A stretch of DNA of 64,000 nt, from positions 124,001-188,000 of the forward strand of contig JAOAPC010000024.1 in assembly GCA_025462735.1 (NCBI GenBank). The letters are read 5' to 3'. This DNA is from Acidobacteriaceae bacterium (GTDB lineage Bacteria > Acidobacteriota > Terriglobia > Terriglobales > Acidobacteriaceae). The translations under genes and the position numbers were made by a program. A model generated the notes under the pieces. It saw only the letters and a list, made by a program, of their open reading frames with translations, was not told the origin of the DNA and did not search any database. Below are positions 49,781 to 58,622 of this stretch, piece by piece (the stretch's first letter is position 1; each line of letters begins with the position of its first letter).

Positions 49781-50191
49781 CGGGTCCTTTGTTGCTGCGG
49801 GATTTTCAGATTATAGGCACCGCGCGGAACCATGAGCAATGAACCATGGTAATGCGTCCGGCAAGGTCAGGGCCGGACAAATGGAAGACCCCATTCAAGT
49901 TATAGCCTTCCCCGCCGACCCCTCCGCTTTCCCCTTCTGCTGAGCGGAGTCACGGTTCGGCCAAATTACATTGCACCTGAAGGGGTTCTTTGATAGCTTT
50001 TTAGAGGCTGCAACGTGTTCATTTAATTGCTGTTGGTGGTGATCATGTGTTCTGAAGGTAGCGCGGACGCCCCACCCGCGATTGATAAATGCGCGGTTAA
50101 TTAAGTAGAAGAAGTTAAGCCAATTTCCGCATCTATCCGGGAAACAGCCCGAGGGCGGCTGCACCCCACGATTTTGAAGGAGAAAACTAAA
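49781..50191. other. metK leader region
   Basis: About 410 bp without a gene, between the divergent GGDEF gene and metK. Close to the start, CGGGAAACAGCCCG (50138-50151) and CAGCCCGAGGGCGGCTG (50145-50161) are hairpins that share bases and so exclude each other, which could be regulatory. I do not see a standard SAM-I, SAM-II or SAH riboswitch pattern. Confidence 0.4.
50177..50182 (+). promoter_or_regulatory. Ribosome-binding site of metK
   Basis: AAGGAG lies 9 nt before TTG 50192 and decides the start; an earlier in-frame TTG at 50174 would put this site inside the coding region. Confidence 0.75.
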
Positions 50192-51376
50192 TTGTCATCC
50201 CGTAACCCTTATCTTTTTACTTCCGAGTCCGTGACCGAAGGACATCCGGATAAGATCGCCGATCAGATTTCCGATTCCGTACTCGACGCCTGCCTGGCTG
50301 AAGACCCCATGAGCCGCGTCGCTTGTGAAACCCTGACGGCAACCGGTCTGGTCGTAATCGCCGGCGAAATTACTACCAAGGCTTATGTAGATTTCCAGAC
50401 ATTGGTGCGCGGCGTAATCGCGTCCATTGGCTACAACAATGCGCTTTACGGATTCGATTCCAACACTTGTGCCGTGATCTCCAGCATCAACAAGCAATCC
50501 GGCGACATCGCCTTGGGCGTTGATACCGGTGGCGCCGGCGACCAGGGGCAAATGTTCGGGTACGCATGTAAAGAGACGCCCGAGCTCATGCCTATGCCCA
50601 TTTCGCTCGCCCATAAGCTCACGCAGCGGCTCTCGCAAGTTCGCAAGAACGGCAAACTTCCCTACCTCCGCCCCGATGGAAAATCCCAAGTTACAGTTGA
50701 ATATGACTCGAATAACATGCCAGTCCGCGTGGACGCAGTGGTAGTTTCTACCCAGCACGCCGAGACAGTCACGAACGATGAGCTTCGTGCCGATATTCTT
50801 AAGAACGTGATCCAAGCGACTGTTCCTGCCGAATTGCTCGATGCGGACACGAAATATCACATTAATCCCACGGGACGCTTTGTGATTGGCGGCCCGATGG
50901 GTGACACCGGATTAACGGGGCGAAAGATTATTGTCGATACCTATGGCGGCATGGGACGTCATGGTGGCGGCGCTTTCAGTGGAAAAGATCCGACTAAAGT
51001 AGATCGTTCGGCGGCGTACGTGGCCCGCTACATCGCAAAGAACATTGTGGCCGCGGGATTGGCTGACCGCTGCGAAGTGCAATTGGCGTATGCCATTGGC
51101 GTGGCGGAGCCGGTGAGCGTTCTGGTGGAGACATTTGGGACTTGCAAAGTGGATCCCGCGATTATTCCCGGTTTGATCCGATCGCATTTCAAGCTCACGC
51201 CAAAGGGAATCATTGATTCACTTCGGCTGCGCCGTCCGATTTACTTCAAGACTGCGGCTTACGGTCACTTTGGGCGCAACGATCCTGACTTCACCTGGGA
51301 AGCGACCGACAAGGCTGCGCAACTGGCCAGTGAGGCGGGATTGCGTGAGCCGGTAGGAGCAGGAGTGCGGAAATAG
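50192..51376 (+). CDS. metK: S-adenosylmethionine synthetase
   Basis: A 394-residue MetK that makes SAM from methionine and ATP. It shows [26 protein letters not shown] with the ATP-binding His and Asp, [36 protein letters not shown] and the P-loop-like [19 protein letters not shown]. Start is the TTG at 50192, 9 nt after AAGGAG. The ahcY gene follows in the same direction after 137 bp, so methyl-donor synthesis and recycling are linked here. Confidence 0.95.
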   Translation: MSSRNPYLFTSESVTEGHPDKIADQISDSVLDACLAEDPMSRVACETLTATGLVVIAGEITTKAYVDFQTLVRGVIASIGYNNALYGFDSNTCAVISSINKQSGDIALGVDTGGAGDQGQMFGYACKETPELMPMPISLAHKLTQRLSQVRKNGKLPYLRPDGKSQVTVEYDSNNMPVRVDAVVVSTQHAETVTNDELRADILKNVIQATVPAELLDADTKYHINPTGRFVIGGPMGDTGLTGRKIIVDTYGGMGRHGGGAFSGKDPTKVDRSAAYVARYIAKNIVAAGLADRCEVQLAYAIGVAEPVSVLVETFGTCKVDPAIIPGLIRSHFKLTPKGIIDSLRLRRPIYFKTAAYGHFGRNDPDFTWEATDKAAQLASEAGLREPVGAGVRK

Positions 51377-51395
51377 GTCGCTAAGAGCATCGACG

Positions 51396-51474
51396 ACGAG
51401 GGGCACGAAGGTACACTAAGTCTTCCGCGAGTGATTTCCCGCGTGCTCGTTCGTGTCCATTGTGGTTCAATAAC
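51396..51474. repeat. ACGAAGGNACAC-type inverted pair between metK and ahcY
   Basis: The left part, GACGAGGGGCACGAAGGTAC (51396 onward), is a member of the ACCACGAAGGGCACGAAGG variant of the repeat family; the right part, TCGTTCGTGTCCATTGTGG (about 51449-51468), is its opposite-strand form. Confidence 0.65.
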
Positions 51475-51513
51475 TTTTAGAAATACTTTTGGAAATGGCG
51501 ACATAGGAGAAGA

Positions 51514-52791
51514 ATGTCAACCACTTCGACGCAGTTGCAAAGCGATGTAAGAGGCACCGAGTTTGCCGATCTCGGCAAAAAGCGGATTGAATGGGCCAAT
51601 CAGTCGATGAAGGTCCTGCAAATTATCCGCAAAGAATTCATCAAGAACCAGCCGCTCAAGGGAATGCGCATTGCTGCGTGCCTGCATGTGACCGCTGAAA
51701 CGGCAAATCTGGCCATTTGCCTACGCGATGGTGGCGCCGACGTTGTGTTGTGCGCGTCGAATCCGCTTTCGACCCAGGACGACGTCGCTGCGAGCTTAGT
51801 TCGCGACCACAACATCGGGGTTTTCGCGATCAAAGGCGAAGACAACGACACCTATTACAACCACATTCTGGCTGCGCTCGACCACAAGCCGCACATCACC
51901 ATGGATGACGGTGCAGATCTGGTGAGCATCCTGCACACCAAGCGGCAGGACGCTCTCGATGGCGTGATTGGCGGGACTGAAGAAACCACGACTGGCGTCA
52001 TCCGTTTGCGCGCGATGGCAAAGGAAGGCGTGCTGCAATATCCGATCGTCGCGGTAAACGACGCTGACACCAAGCATTTGTTCGACAATCGCTACGGCAC
52101 CGGGCAGTCCACCATTGACGGCATTATTCGAGCGACAAACTTTCTGCTTGCAGGGTCGAAGTTCGTCATCGCCGGATATGGCTGGTGCGGACGCGGTCTT
52201 GCCAGCCGGGCACGCGGAGCCGGCGCCGAGGTCATCATCACTGAAGTCGATCCGACGAAGGCGCTTGAGGCCGCAATGGACGGGTTCCGCGTAATGGCGA
52301 TGGCTGAAGCTGCGAAACTCGGTGACGTGTTCTGCACTGTGACCGGAAACAAAAGCGTGATCACCAGGGAGCACGTTGAAGTGATGAAAAACGGGGCAAT
52401 CATTTCAAATTCCGGACACTTCAATGTGGAGATTGATATTCCGGCGCTCGAAAAAATGTCATCTTCGAAGCGCACGACGCGCAATTTCGTTGAAGAGTAC
52501 TCGCTGAAAGATGGGCGGAAGATCAACTTGCTGGGCGAAGGCAGACTTATTAACCTGGCTGCTGCGGAAGGCCATCCGCCGTCGGTGATGGACATGAGCT
52601 TCGCCGACCAGGCGCTCTCGGTCGACTATATGGTGAAGAACCACTCGACGCTGGAAAAGAAGGTCTACCGCGTGCCAGAAGAACTGGATAAGCGGGTCGC
52701 GAAGTTAAAGCTGGAGTCTATGGGAATTAAGATCGACAAGCTGACTCCGGAACAGGAAGAGTATCTGGCTGGGTGGTCGGAAGGTACTTAG
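51514..52791 (+). CDS. ahcY: S-adenosylhomocysteinase
   Basis: A 425-residue NAD-dependent enzyme that splits SAH into homocysteine and adenosine. Typical motifs: [63 protein letters not shown] and the NAD-binding [15 protein letters not shown], then SGHFNVEID and the C-terminal [12 protein letters not shown]. The length fits the bacterial short form. It begins 137 bp after metK and is followed by a strong rho-independent terminator. Confidence 0.95.
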   Translation: MSTTSTQLQSDVRGTEFADLGKKRIEWANQSMKVLQIIRKEFIKNQPLKGMRIAACLHVTAETANLAICLRDGGADVVLCASNPLSTQDDVAASLVRDHNIGVFAIKGEDNDTYYNHILAALDHKPHITMDDGADLVSILHTKRQDALDGVIGGTEETTTGVIRLRAMAKEGVLQYPIVAVNDADTKHLFDNRYGTGQSTIDGIIRATNFLLAGSKFVIAGYGWCGRGLASRARGAGAEVIITEVDPTKALEAAMDGFRVMAMAEAAKLGDVFCTVTGNKSVITREHVEVMKNGAIISNSGHFNVEIDIPALEKMSSSKRTTRNFVEEYSLKDGRKINLLGEGRLINLAAAEGHPPSVMDMSFADQALSVDYMVKNHSTLEKKVYRVPEELDKRVAKLKLESMGIKIDKLTPEQEEYLAGWSEGT

Positions 52792-52814
52792 CATTTAGCA
52801 CTTGGCATTTAGCA
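52788..52814. repeat. TTAGCATTTAGCACTTGGCA repeat
   Basis: A short run of AGCATTTAGCACTTGGCATT with a following TAGCA just after the ahcY stop. It looks like a dispersed-repeat fragment; no other copy is seen in the window. Confidence 0.4.
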
Positions 52815-52819
52815 GATCG

Positions 52820-52843
52820 GGGCGGCGCGAGCCGCCCTTTTTA
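52820..52843 (+). terminator. Rho-independent terminator after ahcY
   Basis: GGGCGGC, loop GCGA, GCCGCCC followed directly by TTTTTA: a perfect 7-bp GC stem with a four-base loop and a T-run, 29 bp after the ahcY stop. Confidence 0.9.
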
Positions 52844-52860
52844 TTTGGGTACTAAATCTT

Positions 52861-52882
52861 TTCACCACGGAGACACGGAGAA
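52861..52882. repeat. CACCACGGAGACACGGAG solo repeat
   Basis: TTCACCACGGAGACACGGAG is an almost exact copy of the terminal repeat of the GxxExxY cassette (30662), here without an associated gene. Confidence 0.85.
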
Positions 52883-53074
52883 GTCTGTTTGCGAAACATT
52901 GGCAACTTGGCGGTCAATAGTGATCCCGCATACGACGCTGATGATCCAGTCGTATCGTAAGGTCCCTCCCTCGCACTGAGAAGGCGAGTTCGGGATGACA
53001 TCACGGAATAAAACCTACAAATCGCGCCAACGGAAACGCTTCAAGGCATGGTGACTTATCAGGCGAGGAAGGTC

Positions 53075-54154
53075 TTAGGCGACGACTGCGCTGTCGGCCT
53101 TCAGGCGCTCGGCCTGGAAGTGCGTGATTAACGCGTCAATGAGCGGCTGGAGTTTGCCGTCCATTGCTTCCGGGAGTTGGTGAAGGGTGAAGCCGATACG
53201 GTGATCGGTTACGCGGTTCTGGGGGAAATTGTAAGTGCGGATTTTTTCGCTGCGGTCGCCGCTGCCCACCATCTGCTTGCGTTCTTTGGCCAGCGTGTCC
53301 TGCTGCTTCTGCATTTCCATTTCGTAGAGACGGGAACGCAGGACGCGCAGGGCTTTTTCGCGGTTCTTGATTTGCGATTTTTCGTCCTGGCAACTGACGA
53401 CGGTGTTAGTTGGAATATGAGTCATGCGCACGGCAGAGTAAGTCGTGTTAACCGACTGGCCCCCGGGACCGGATGAGCAGAAGGTATCGATGCGAAGGTC
53501 TTTGGCCTCGATCTTGATGTCCACTTCTTCGGCTTCGGGCAACACGGCAACTGTAACCGCTGAGGTATGGACGCGGCCCTGCTGCTCGGTTTCCGGAACG
53601 CGTTGGACGCGATGCACGCCGCTTTCGTACTTGAGCTGCGAGTAAACACGATCGCCTTCTATCATCGCGATCACTTCTTTGAGCCCACGCACGCCCGACT
53701 CTGATGTGGAAAGAACCTCCACTTTCCAGCGCTTCGATTCTGCGTAGCGGTCGTACATGCGGAAAAGTTCGGCGGCAAAGAGAGTGGCTTCGTCTCCGCC
53801 GGTGCCGGCGCGAATTTCAAGGATGACATTCTTTTCGTCGTTCGGATCTTTGGGCAGCAGCAAGAACTTAAGCTCTTCTTCGACGGCCCCGACACGGGCT
53901 TCTAACTTGTCGAGTTCTTCCTGAGCGTAAGCGCGCATCTCGGGGTCTTTTTCGTCGGCGAGGACAGCTTTGCTTTCGGCAATGCCTTTTTTCAAGTCTT
54001 TGAACTCGCGATACTTGTCGACGATGGGCGCAACTTCGCTGTGCGCTTTAGCAGTCTTCTGGTATTTCGCCGAATCAGTGACGATTTCCGGCGAAGCGAG
54101 GGCCTGAGTCAGCTCCTCGTAACGGGCTTCGATTTGGTCGAGTCTTTCGAACAT
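53075..54154 (-). CDS. prfA: Peptide chain release factor 1
   Basis: A 359-residue RF1, which recognises UAA and UAG. The codon-reading PxT-type motif appears as [14 protein letters not shown] and the catalytic GGQ is in [20 protein letters not shown]. Length matches the family. Start ATG 54154 begins [15 protein letters not shown] as in homologues; a codon at 54184 would add ten unconserved residues. It lies just after the DUF1385 gene on the same strand, a common pairing, but the methylase gene prmC that often follows is not present downstream. Confidence 0.95.
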   Translation of the reverse strand: MFERLDQIEARYEELTQALASPEIVTDSAKYQKTAKAHSEVAPIVDKYREFKDLKKGIAESKAVLADEKDPEMRAYAQEELDKLEARVGAVEEELKFLLLPKDPNDEKNVILEIRAGTGGDEATLFAAELFRMYDRYAESKRWKVEVLSTSESGVRGLKEVIAMIEGDRVYSQLKYESGVHRVQRVPETEQQGRVHTSAVTVAVLPEAEEVDIKIEAKDLRIDTFCSSGPGGQSVNTTYSAVRMTHIPTNTVVSCQDEKSQIKNREKALRVLRSRLYEMEMQKQQDTLAKERKQMVGSGDRSEKIRTYNFPQNRVTDHRIGFTLHQLPEAMDGKLQPLIDALITHFQAERLKADSAVVA

Positions 54155-54246
54155 AGTAGTCAGTGGCCAGTTGCTAGTGGCCAACCTCTTTCATAGATTG
54201 TGCTGTAAGTGTGAAGGAAGCGCGAGGGAATTGTGCGGTGGGACCG

Positions 54247-55245
54247 CTAGGCGATCACTAGTTCCCCGCCGTGTTCCTTTTCGAGACTCATGGAGTGCTC
54301 AAGCGCGGAAATCGCGCATTCGGCCTGTGCGTCGGAAGGTGGTTGTGTGGTGACTCGCTGCAGCCAGAGGCCGGGAGCGGTCATGATTGCGAACAGTGAC
54401 TTACGGCGTCTGGCGGCGAATCGGATGATTTCGTACGAGACTCCCGTGATCACTGGCAGCAGCGCGATGCGAACCCCGAAACGTGCCCAGAACGTTGTGA
54501 CTGGGACCAGCATGTAAATGAAGATCGAGATGATCATCACCGTCATCAGGAAGCTGGTGCCGCAACGGGGATGGAAAGTCGGATACTTCTGCACGGCTCC
54601 AGTTTCGAGGGGATCACCGTTCTCGAATGCGAATACGGTCTTATGCTCGGCGCCGTGATATTGGTAAACCCGGCGAATGTCCCCGAGCAGGGACGTCGCG
54701 CAAATGAAGAGGAGAAAGAGCGCCAGCCGGATGAGGCCGTCGATCAAATTGAACGAGATCTGGCCATTCAACGCAGGGTGAGATTTTTTTAGCTCGGTCG
54801 TGGCCAGCAGCGGCAGATACTTATACATGAAGATGAAAAAGCCGACCGACAGCACAATGTTTACGGTGGCGATCCAGCCGCTGATTTCGAATTTCTTTTC
54901 GGGGGCTTTGCCGGCGTCGTCCTTTTGAAGCTCATCTAATTGGACGTTGGCGGAAAACTTGAGCGCGCGGAAGCCGAGTGTCATCGCGTGGCCGAGGGTC
55001 ATGATGCCGCGAACCACGGGCCAGCCCATCCATTTATGCTTTTCCGAAAGACGCTCGAGCGGCTCGCCACGTGTAGAGAGTTCGCCATTAGGCTTGCGGC
55101 AGGTGATGGCCCAGGCGTGCGGGGTGCGCATCATGACGCCCTCAAGCACCGCCTGGCCGCCAACCAGGGTCTCTTCGCCACCTTCGAGCGCGGGCAAGAG
55201 CTGGATGGCTACCAGGAACCGCCACAATGTCTTGAAAAATTGCAT
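54247..55245 (-). CDS. DUF1385 membrane protein
   Basis: A 332-residue polytopic membrane protein of the DUF1385 family: VGGQAVLEGVMMRTPHAWAI near the N-terminus, a cluster of hydrophobic helices in the middle (about 130-280) and the conserved YQYHGAEHKTVFAFE and HPRCGTSFLMTVMIIS. Its function is unknown; in many bacteria it lies just upstream of prfA, as here, with about 92 bp between the genes. The shared context suggests linkage with translation termination or simply operon history. Confidence 0.85.
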   Translation of the reverse strand: MQFFKTLWRFLVAIQLLPALEGGEETLVGGQAVLEGVMMRTPHAWAITCRKPNGELSTRGEPLERLSEKHKWMGWPVVRGIMTLGHAMTLGFRALKFSANVQLDELQKDDAGKAPEKKFEISGWIATVNIVLSVGFFIFMYKYLPLLATTELKKSHPALNGQISFNLIDGLIRLALFLLFICATSLLGDIRRVYQYHGAEHKTVFAFENGDPLETGAVQKYPTFHPRCGTSFLMTVMIISIFIYMLVPVTTFWARFGVRIALLPVITGVSYEIIRFAARRRKSLFAIMTAPGLWLQRVTTQPPSDAQAECAISALEHSMSLEKEHGGELVIA

Positions 55246-55363
55246 ATGGATTGGATGTTCTGTAGGGCTAGTTAGTTCCAGGGATTAGGGTACCACAGGG
55301 CGGAAGCTGGGCTTGCACGGCAGGTGCCGGAAGCCGTGCCCTCCCACCTAAGAGTGATCACCA

Positions 55364-57184
55364 ATGCGCACATTCGCCGAAACCGCTGACCGCATCGCTG
55401 CCACCACCAAAAAGCTGGAGAAGACGGCGCTGCTGGCGGAATATCTGAAGTCGGCCCCGGTCGAAGAGGCTGCGGTAGCGGCGGTTTTCTTCTCCGGAAG
55501 GCCGTTTCCGGCGTGGGAGGAGACAACGCTGCAAGTTGGAGGCACCCTTCTGTGGCGAATCGTAAAGGAGCTTTCAGGACGTAGCGACCTAGAGCTGACG
55601 GCCGCCTATCGTGAACATGGGGATTTGGGCGCGGTGGCGGGAGCGGTGCTGCCTGGGGGAACTGAGACCCAGTCCGCACTGTCGAAAATCCGGCTGATTT
55701 TCCGCGAAATTGCCGCTGCGCGTGGTCCGGCAGCAAAGGCAGTTCTCGTTCGGAAGCTGCTCAGCGAAGTTTCGCCGCTGGAAGCCAAGTACATCGTGAA
55801 GATCGTGACCGGCGACTTGCGGATTGGACTAAAAGAAAGCCTGGTGGAAGAGGCGATTGCCAAAGCATTCGGTGGACCGGTGAAAGACGTCCAGCGTGCG
55901 AACATGCTGCTGGGCGATATCGGCGAGACACTTCGGCTGGCGGCGGAGGGGCGGCTGGCGGAAGCGAGGATGCGGCTATTTCATCCGATTGGGTTCATGC
56001 TGGCGAGCCCGGCGGAGTCGGCCGAAGACGCGCTGAGCTACTTTCAAAATGCCTGGGTCGAAGACAAGTATGACGGCATCCGCGCGCAGGCGCACTGCTC
56101 GGGGGAGAGCGTTCGGTTCTTTTCGCGCACTCGGGACGAGATCACAGAATCGTTCCCTGAGTTGCCGGATGCGCTGGCCGGATTGCCGCAAGATGTGATT
56201 CTCGACGGAGAGATCGTGGCCTGGAGCTATCTCGCGGACGATCAGCCTACGGATAATGGCCGGGACGAAACTGAGAATCTGGAGGCGCCTGCCTTGAGCG
56301 AAGTCGAAGGGGCCTCGCCCGTCTTACTCAAAAAGACAACGGGGCGGGCGTTGCCGTTTAGTGCGCTTCAGAAAAGGCTGGGACGAAAGAAAGTAAGCGA
56401 AAAATTGATGCGTGAAGTTCCGGTAGCTTATCTCGTATTCGATGTGCTGTATGCAGGCGGCGAGCTGGTGATGGATCGGCCGCTGCGGGAAAGAGCGAGG
56501 ATACTGGATGAGCTTCTAAAAACAAGAACCATCAACCACGAAGGGCGCGAAGGTACACGAAGGAAAACCAAAGCAAATCCCGCCATTACTCAAAGCAATC
56601 TGGCTTTCGATCCGGAATGCTTGCCGTCGACACAGATTATTCGCGCACCGGTCTACCAGGCGTCATCGCCGGAACCGCTGAATAAGTCGTTCGACGACGC
56701 TCAGGCTCGAGGCAACGAAGGCCTGATGATCAAAGATCCGGAGTCGCCGTACACGCCTGGACGGCGCGGCAAATCATGGCTGAAGCTGAAACGCGAGCTG
56801 GCGACGCTGGATGTTGTGGTGACGGCAGTCGAGTACGGGCACGGCAGGCGCATTGGCGTACTTAGCGATTACACGTTTGCGGTGCGCGATGGAGACCGGC
56901 TGCTGAATATCGGCAAGGCTTATTCGGGGCTGACCGATGTTGAAATTGCCGAGATGACAAAATGGTTTCTCGATCACACCATTGAAGACCAGGGCTTTCG
57001 CAGGACGGTCGAGCCGAGGATCGTGCTTGAAGTGGCTTTCAACAACATCATGAAATCCGATCGTCACTCGAGCGGATACGCGCTGCGCTTCCCCAGAATC
57101 GTGCGGCTAAGGCCAGACAAGCTTCCGGAAGAGGCAGACACGATGGAGAGGGTGAAAGAGATTTTTCAAAAACAGAGCGGGTGA
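55364..57184 (+). CDS. ATP-dependent DNA ligase with repeat-derived insertions
   Basis: A 606-residue ligase of the archaeal/eukaryotic type with an N-terminal DNA-binding domain (about 1-200), a nucleotidyltransferase domain and an OB-fold domain. The adenylated Lys is Lys235 in EDKYDGIRAQAH; other motifs are FFSRTRDEITESFPE, VILDGEIVAW, VAYLVFDVLY and EGLMIKDPESPYTPGRRGKSWLKLKRE. Two low-complexity segments (about residues 306-321 and 389-402) coincide with intergenic repeat sequence translated in frame. No Ku or NHEJ gene is next to it. Confidence 0.9.
   Translation: MRTFAETADRIAATTKKLEKTALLAEYLKSAPVEEAAVAAVFFSGRPFPAWEETTLQVGGTLLWRIVKELSGRSDLELTAAYREHGDLGAVAGAVLPGGTETQSALSKIRLIFREIAAARGPAAKAVLVRKLLSEVSPLEAKYIVKIVTGDLRIGLKESLVEEAIAKAFGGPVKDVQRANMLLGDIGETLRLAAEGRLAEARMRLFHPIGFMLASPAESAEDALSYFQNAWVEDKYDGIRAQAHCSGESVRFFSRTRDEITESFPELPDALAGLPQDVILDGEIVAWSYLADDQPTDNGRDETENLEAPALSEVEGASPVLLKKTTGRALPFSALQKRLGRKKVSEKLMREVPVAYLVFDVLYAGGELVMDRPLRERARILDELLKTRTINHEGREGTRRKTKANPAITQSNLAFDPECLPSTQIIRAPVYQASSPEPLNKSFDDAQARGNEGLMIKDPESPYTPGRRGKSWLKLKRELATLDVVVTAVEYGHGRRIGVLSDYTFAVRDGDRLLNIGKAYSGLTDVEIAEMTKWFLDHTIEDQGFRRTVEPRIVLEVAFNNIMKSDRHSSGYALRFPRIVRLRPDKLPEEADTMERVKEIFQKQSG
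56282..56323. repeat. TGAGCGAAGTCGAAGG repeat inside the ligase gene
   Basis: GAGGCGCCTGCCTTGAGCGA, AGTCGAAGG and GGCCTCGCCCGTC: the same family as 12934-12984, 13518-13567 and 19312-19330. It encodes EAPALSEVEGASPV. Confidence 0.85.
56530..56565. repeat. ACCACGAAGGGCGCGAAGG repeat inside the ligase gene
   Basis: A member of the CACGGAG/CACGAAG family, here encoding NHEGREGTRRKT in the ligase; a relative lies at 51396. Confidence 0.8.
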
Positions 57185-57244
57185 GCTTCGATATTTTGGC
57201 GATGTCAGTCCCAGGGCTAAAGTCCGAGTCAAGTGCGATTCGAT

Positions 57245-57264
57245 GGCACGGCTGAAGCCGTGCC
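57245..57264. repeat. REP-like palindrome GGCACGGCTGAAGCCGTGCC
   Basis: A perfect palindromic hairpin just after the ligase gene, similar in layout to the ends of the RAYT cassette (GCACGACTNNAGTCGTGCC) and to GCACGTCTGAAGACGTGCC near 19530. Confidence 0.75.
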
Positions 57265-57334
57265 CTTCCACGTTGCGGCTGAAGCTATTGTTTCCCACGT
57301 CGCGAGAGCCCGTTTCTGTTTTCCTTCGGAAAGG

Positions 57335-58264
57335 TTACCGACGACGATTCGCTTCTTCGATCTCTCCAACCGGGATCACACATCCGTGCGCCACTTCGCA
57401 CACCGCATGCTCGAACTGGATCGTAGTGTGGTCGATGCGGAAGTCGGCATGGAGGCGCTCTTTTACGTCACGAAGAATGCGCTCGCTGGCCGACATAGGG
57501 ATATCGGCAATCGAGATGTGGCAGGAGAGCGCGCTAGTCTCCGATCCGATGCTCCACACGTGCAGGTCGTGAACGTCGTTTACTCCCTCGATCTCCTGGA
57601 TCGCAGCCGCGACTCTGGCCAGCTTCATCCCGCGTGGCGTGCCTTCGAGAAGAATATTCAGCGTCTCGCGCATGATGCCGAAGCTGGACCACAGGATCAA
57701 CGCGCCGATTCCGAACGAGAGCGCTGAGTCGATCCAAAGTTGCCCGGTTGCCAGAATGGCCCAGCCGCCGACGATGACTGCCGCGGTTGAAACCGTATCG
57801 CCGATTTCGTGGAGCAGCGCGCTGCGGACGTTCACATCGCGATGGGTGCGGTAGAGCATGAAGGCGATTGCGCCATTCATCACAACTCCGGCAGCCGCGA
57901 CCCACATCATGGTGCCCGCGCGAACCGGCTGCGGATGCTGAATCCTAAGCACGGCTTCGTAGAAAATAAAAAACGAAATACCCACTAGCGCAGCAGCATT
58001 CACCAATGCCGCCAGCACTCCGGCCCGGTGATAGCCATAGGTGTGCGTAGGGCTGGGCGGGCGAGAGTGAAAGTACACCGCAACCAGCGAGAGCAGCAGG
58101 GCGACGAAGTCGGTGAGATTGTGTCCAGCTTCGGAGAGCAGGGCCAAAGAGTGGGAGCGCAGTCCGGCTACAACCAGCAGACCAATATAGGCGGCGGTTA
58201 CGAGCAGCGATACGCGGAGAATTTTCGAGGTGCGCTCGTCGGCGCCATGAGAGTGAACATGCAC
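57335..58264 (-). CDS. Cation diffusion facilitator (CzcD-like) metal exporter
   Basis: A 309-residue CDF transporter with six predicted transmembrane helices and a cytoplasmic C-terminal domain. A His-rich start (MHVHSHGADE) and metal-site helices (GLRSHSLALLSEAGHNLTDF with H/D residues; HEIGDTVSTAAV with the second H-x3-D) mark the family. It exports Zn2+ or similar divalent ions by proton exchange. The C-terminal domain (EGVNDVHDLHVWSIGSETSALSCH) binds metal too. No regulator gene is beside it. Confidence 0.9.
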   Translation of the reverse strand: MHVHSHGADERTSKILRVSLLVTAAYIGLLVVAGLRSHSLALLSEAGHNLTDFVALLLSLVAVYFHSRPPSPTHTYGYHRAGVLAALVNAAALVGISFFIFYEAVLRIQHPQPVRAGTMMWVAAAGVVMNGAIAFMLYRTHRDVNVRSALLHEIGDTVSTAAVIVGGWAILATGQLWIDSALSFGIGALILWSSFGIMRETLNILLEGTPRGMKLARVAAAIQEIEGVNDVHDLHVWSIGSETSALSCHISIADIPMSASERILRDVKERLHADFRIDHTTIQFEHAVCEVAHGCVIPVGEIEEANRRR

Positions 58265-58622
58265 CTATTTAGTCTAAGGACGGGCGAAGCGGGATTCAAG
58301 GTAGCCGTCAGCGGTCAGCCGTCAGTGTGAAGCGTCGTTGGTCGTTCGTCGTTGGCCGTTGACGGGTAGCCTTCGGGCGTCAGCCTTCGGTCGTCGGTCT
58401 CCGGTTGCCGAAAAACCACAGCATTTATGTCATTCCGAACCGCTTTAGCGGTGAGGAACCTGCTTTGGTCGTCGGCGTCATACAAAAAGCAGATTCCTCA
58501 GGCCTAAAGACCTTCGGAATGACAGGGTCAAGGAAAAGGGTCAGTCTGACGGCTGAGAGCTGATGGCTGAGAGCTGACAAATTTGACAGCGAAATTTCCA
58601 CAGTGCTACCGTCAGCCATCGA
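58265..58622. other. Intergenic repeat cluster
   Basis: About 358 bp with no gene, built from several repeat types: GTCAGCGGTCAGCCGTCAG (about 58305), GTCGTTGGTCGTTCGTCGTTGG (58330s), the TGTCATTCCGAAC element (58428-58524) and CTGACGGCTGAGAGCTGATG (about 58547 onward). The first and last are approximate inverted copies, enclosing the others. Confidence 0.65.
58428..58524. repeat. TGTCATTCCGAAC element, second copy
   Basis: TGTCATTCCGAACCGCTTTA at the left and CTTCGGAATGACA at the right, with the shared core AAGCAGATTCCTCA. It is a diverged relative of 18019-18108 and contains an extra GGTCGTCGGCGTC fragment. Confidence 0.8.

Noticed and set aside
49781-50191. SAM-I, SAM-II or SAH riboswitch ahead of metK
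   Set aside because: No conserved core sequence of these classes could be found by eye; only simple hairpins are visible.
53075-54154. Frameshift in prfA similar to prfB
   Set aside because: The RF1 frame is continuous from ATG 54154 to its stop and no slippery site is present.
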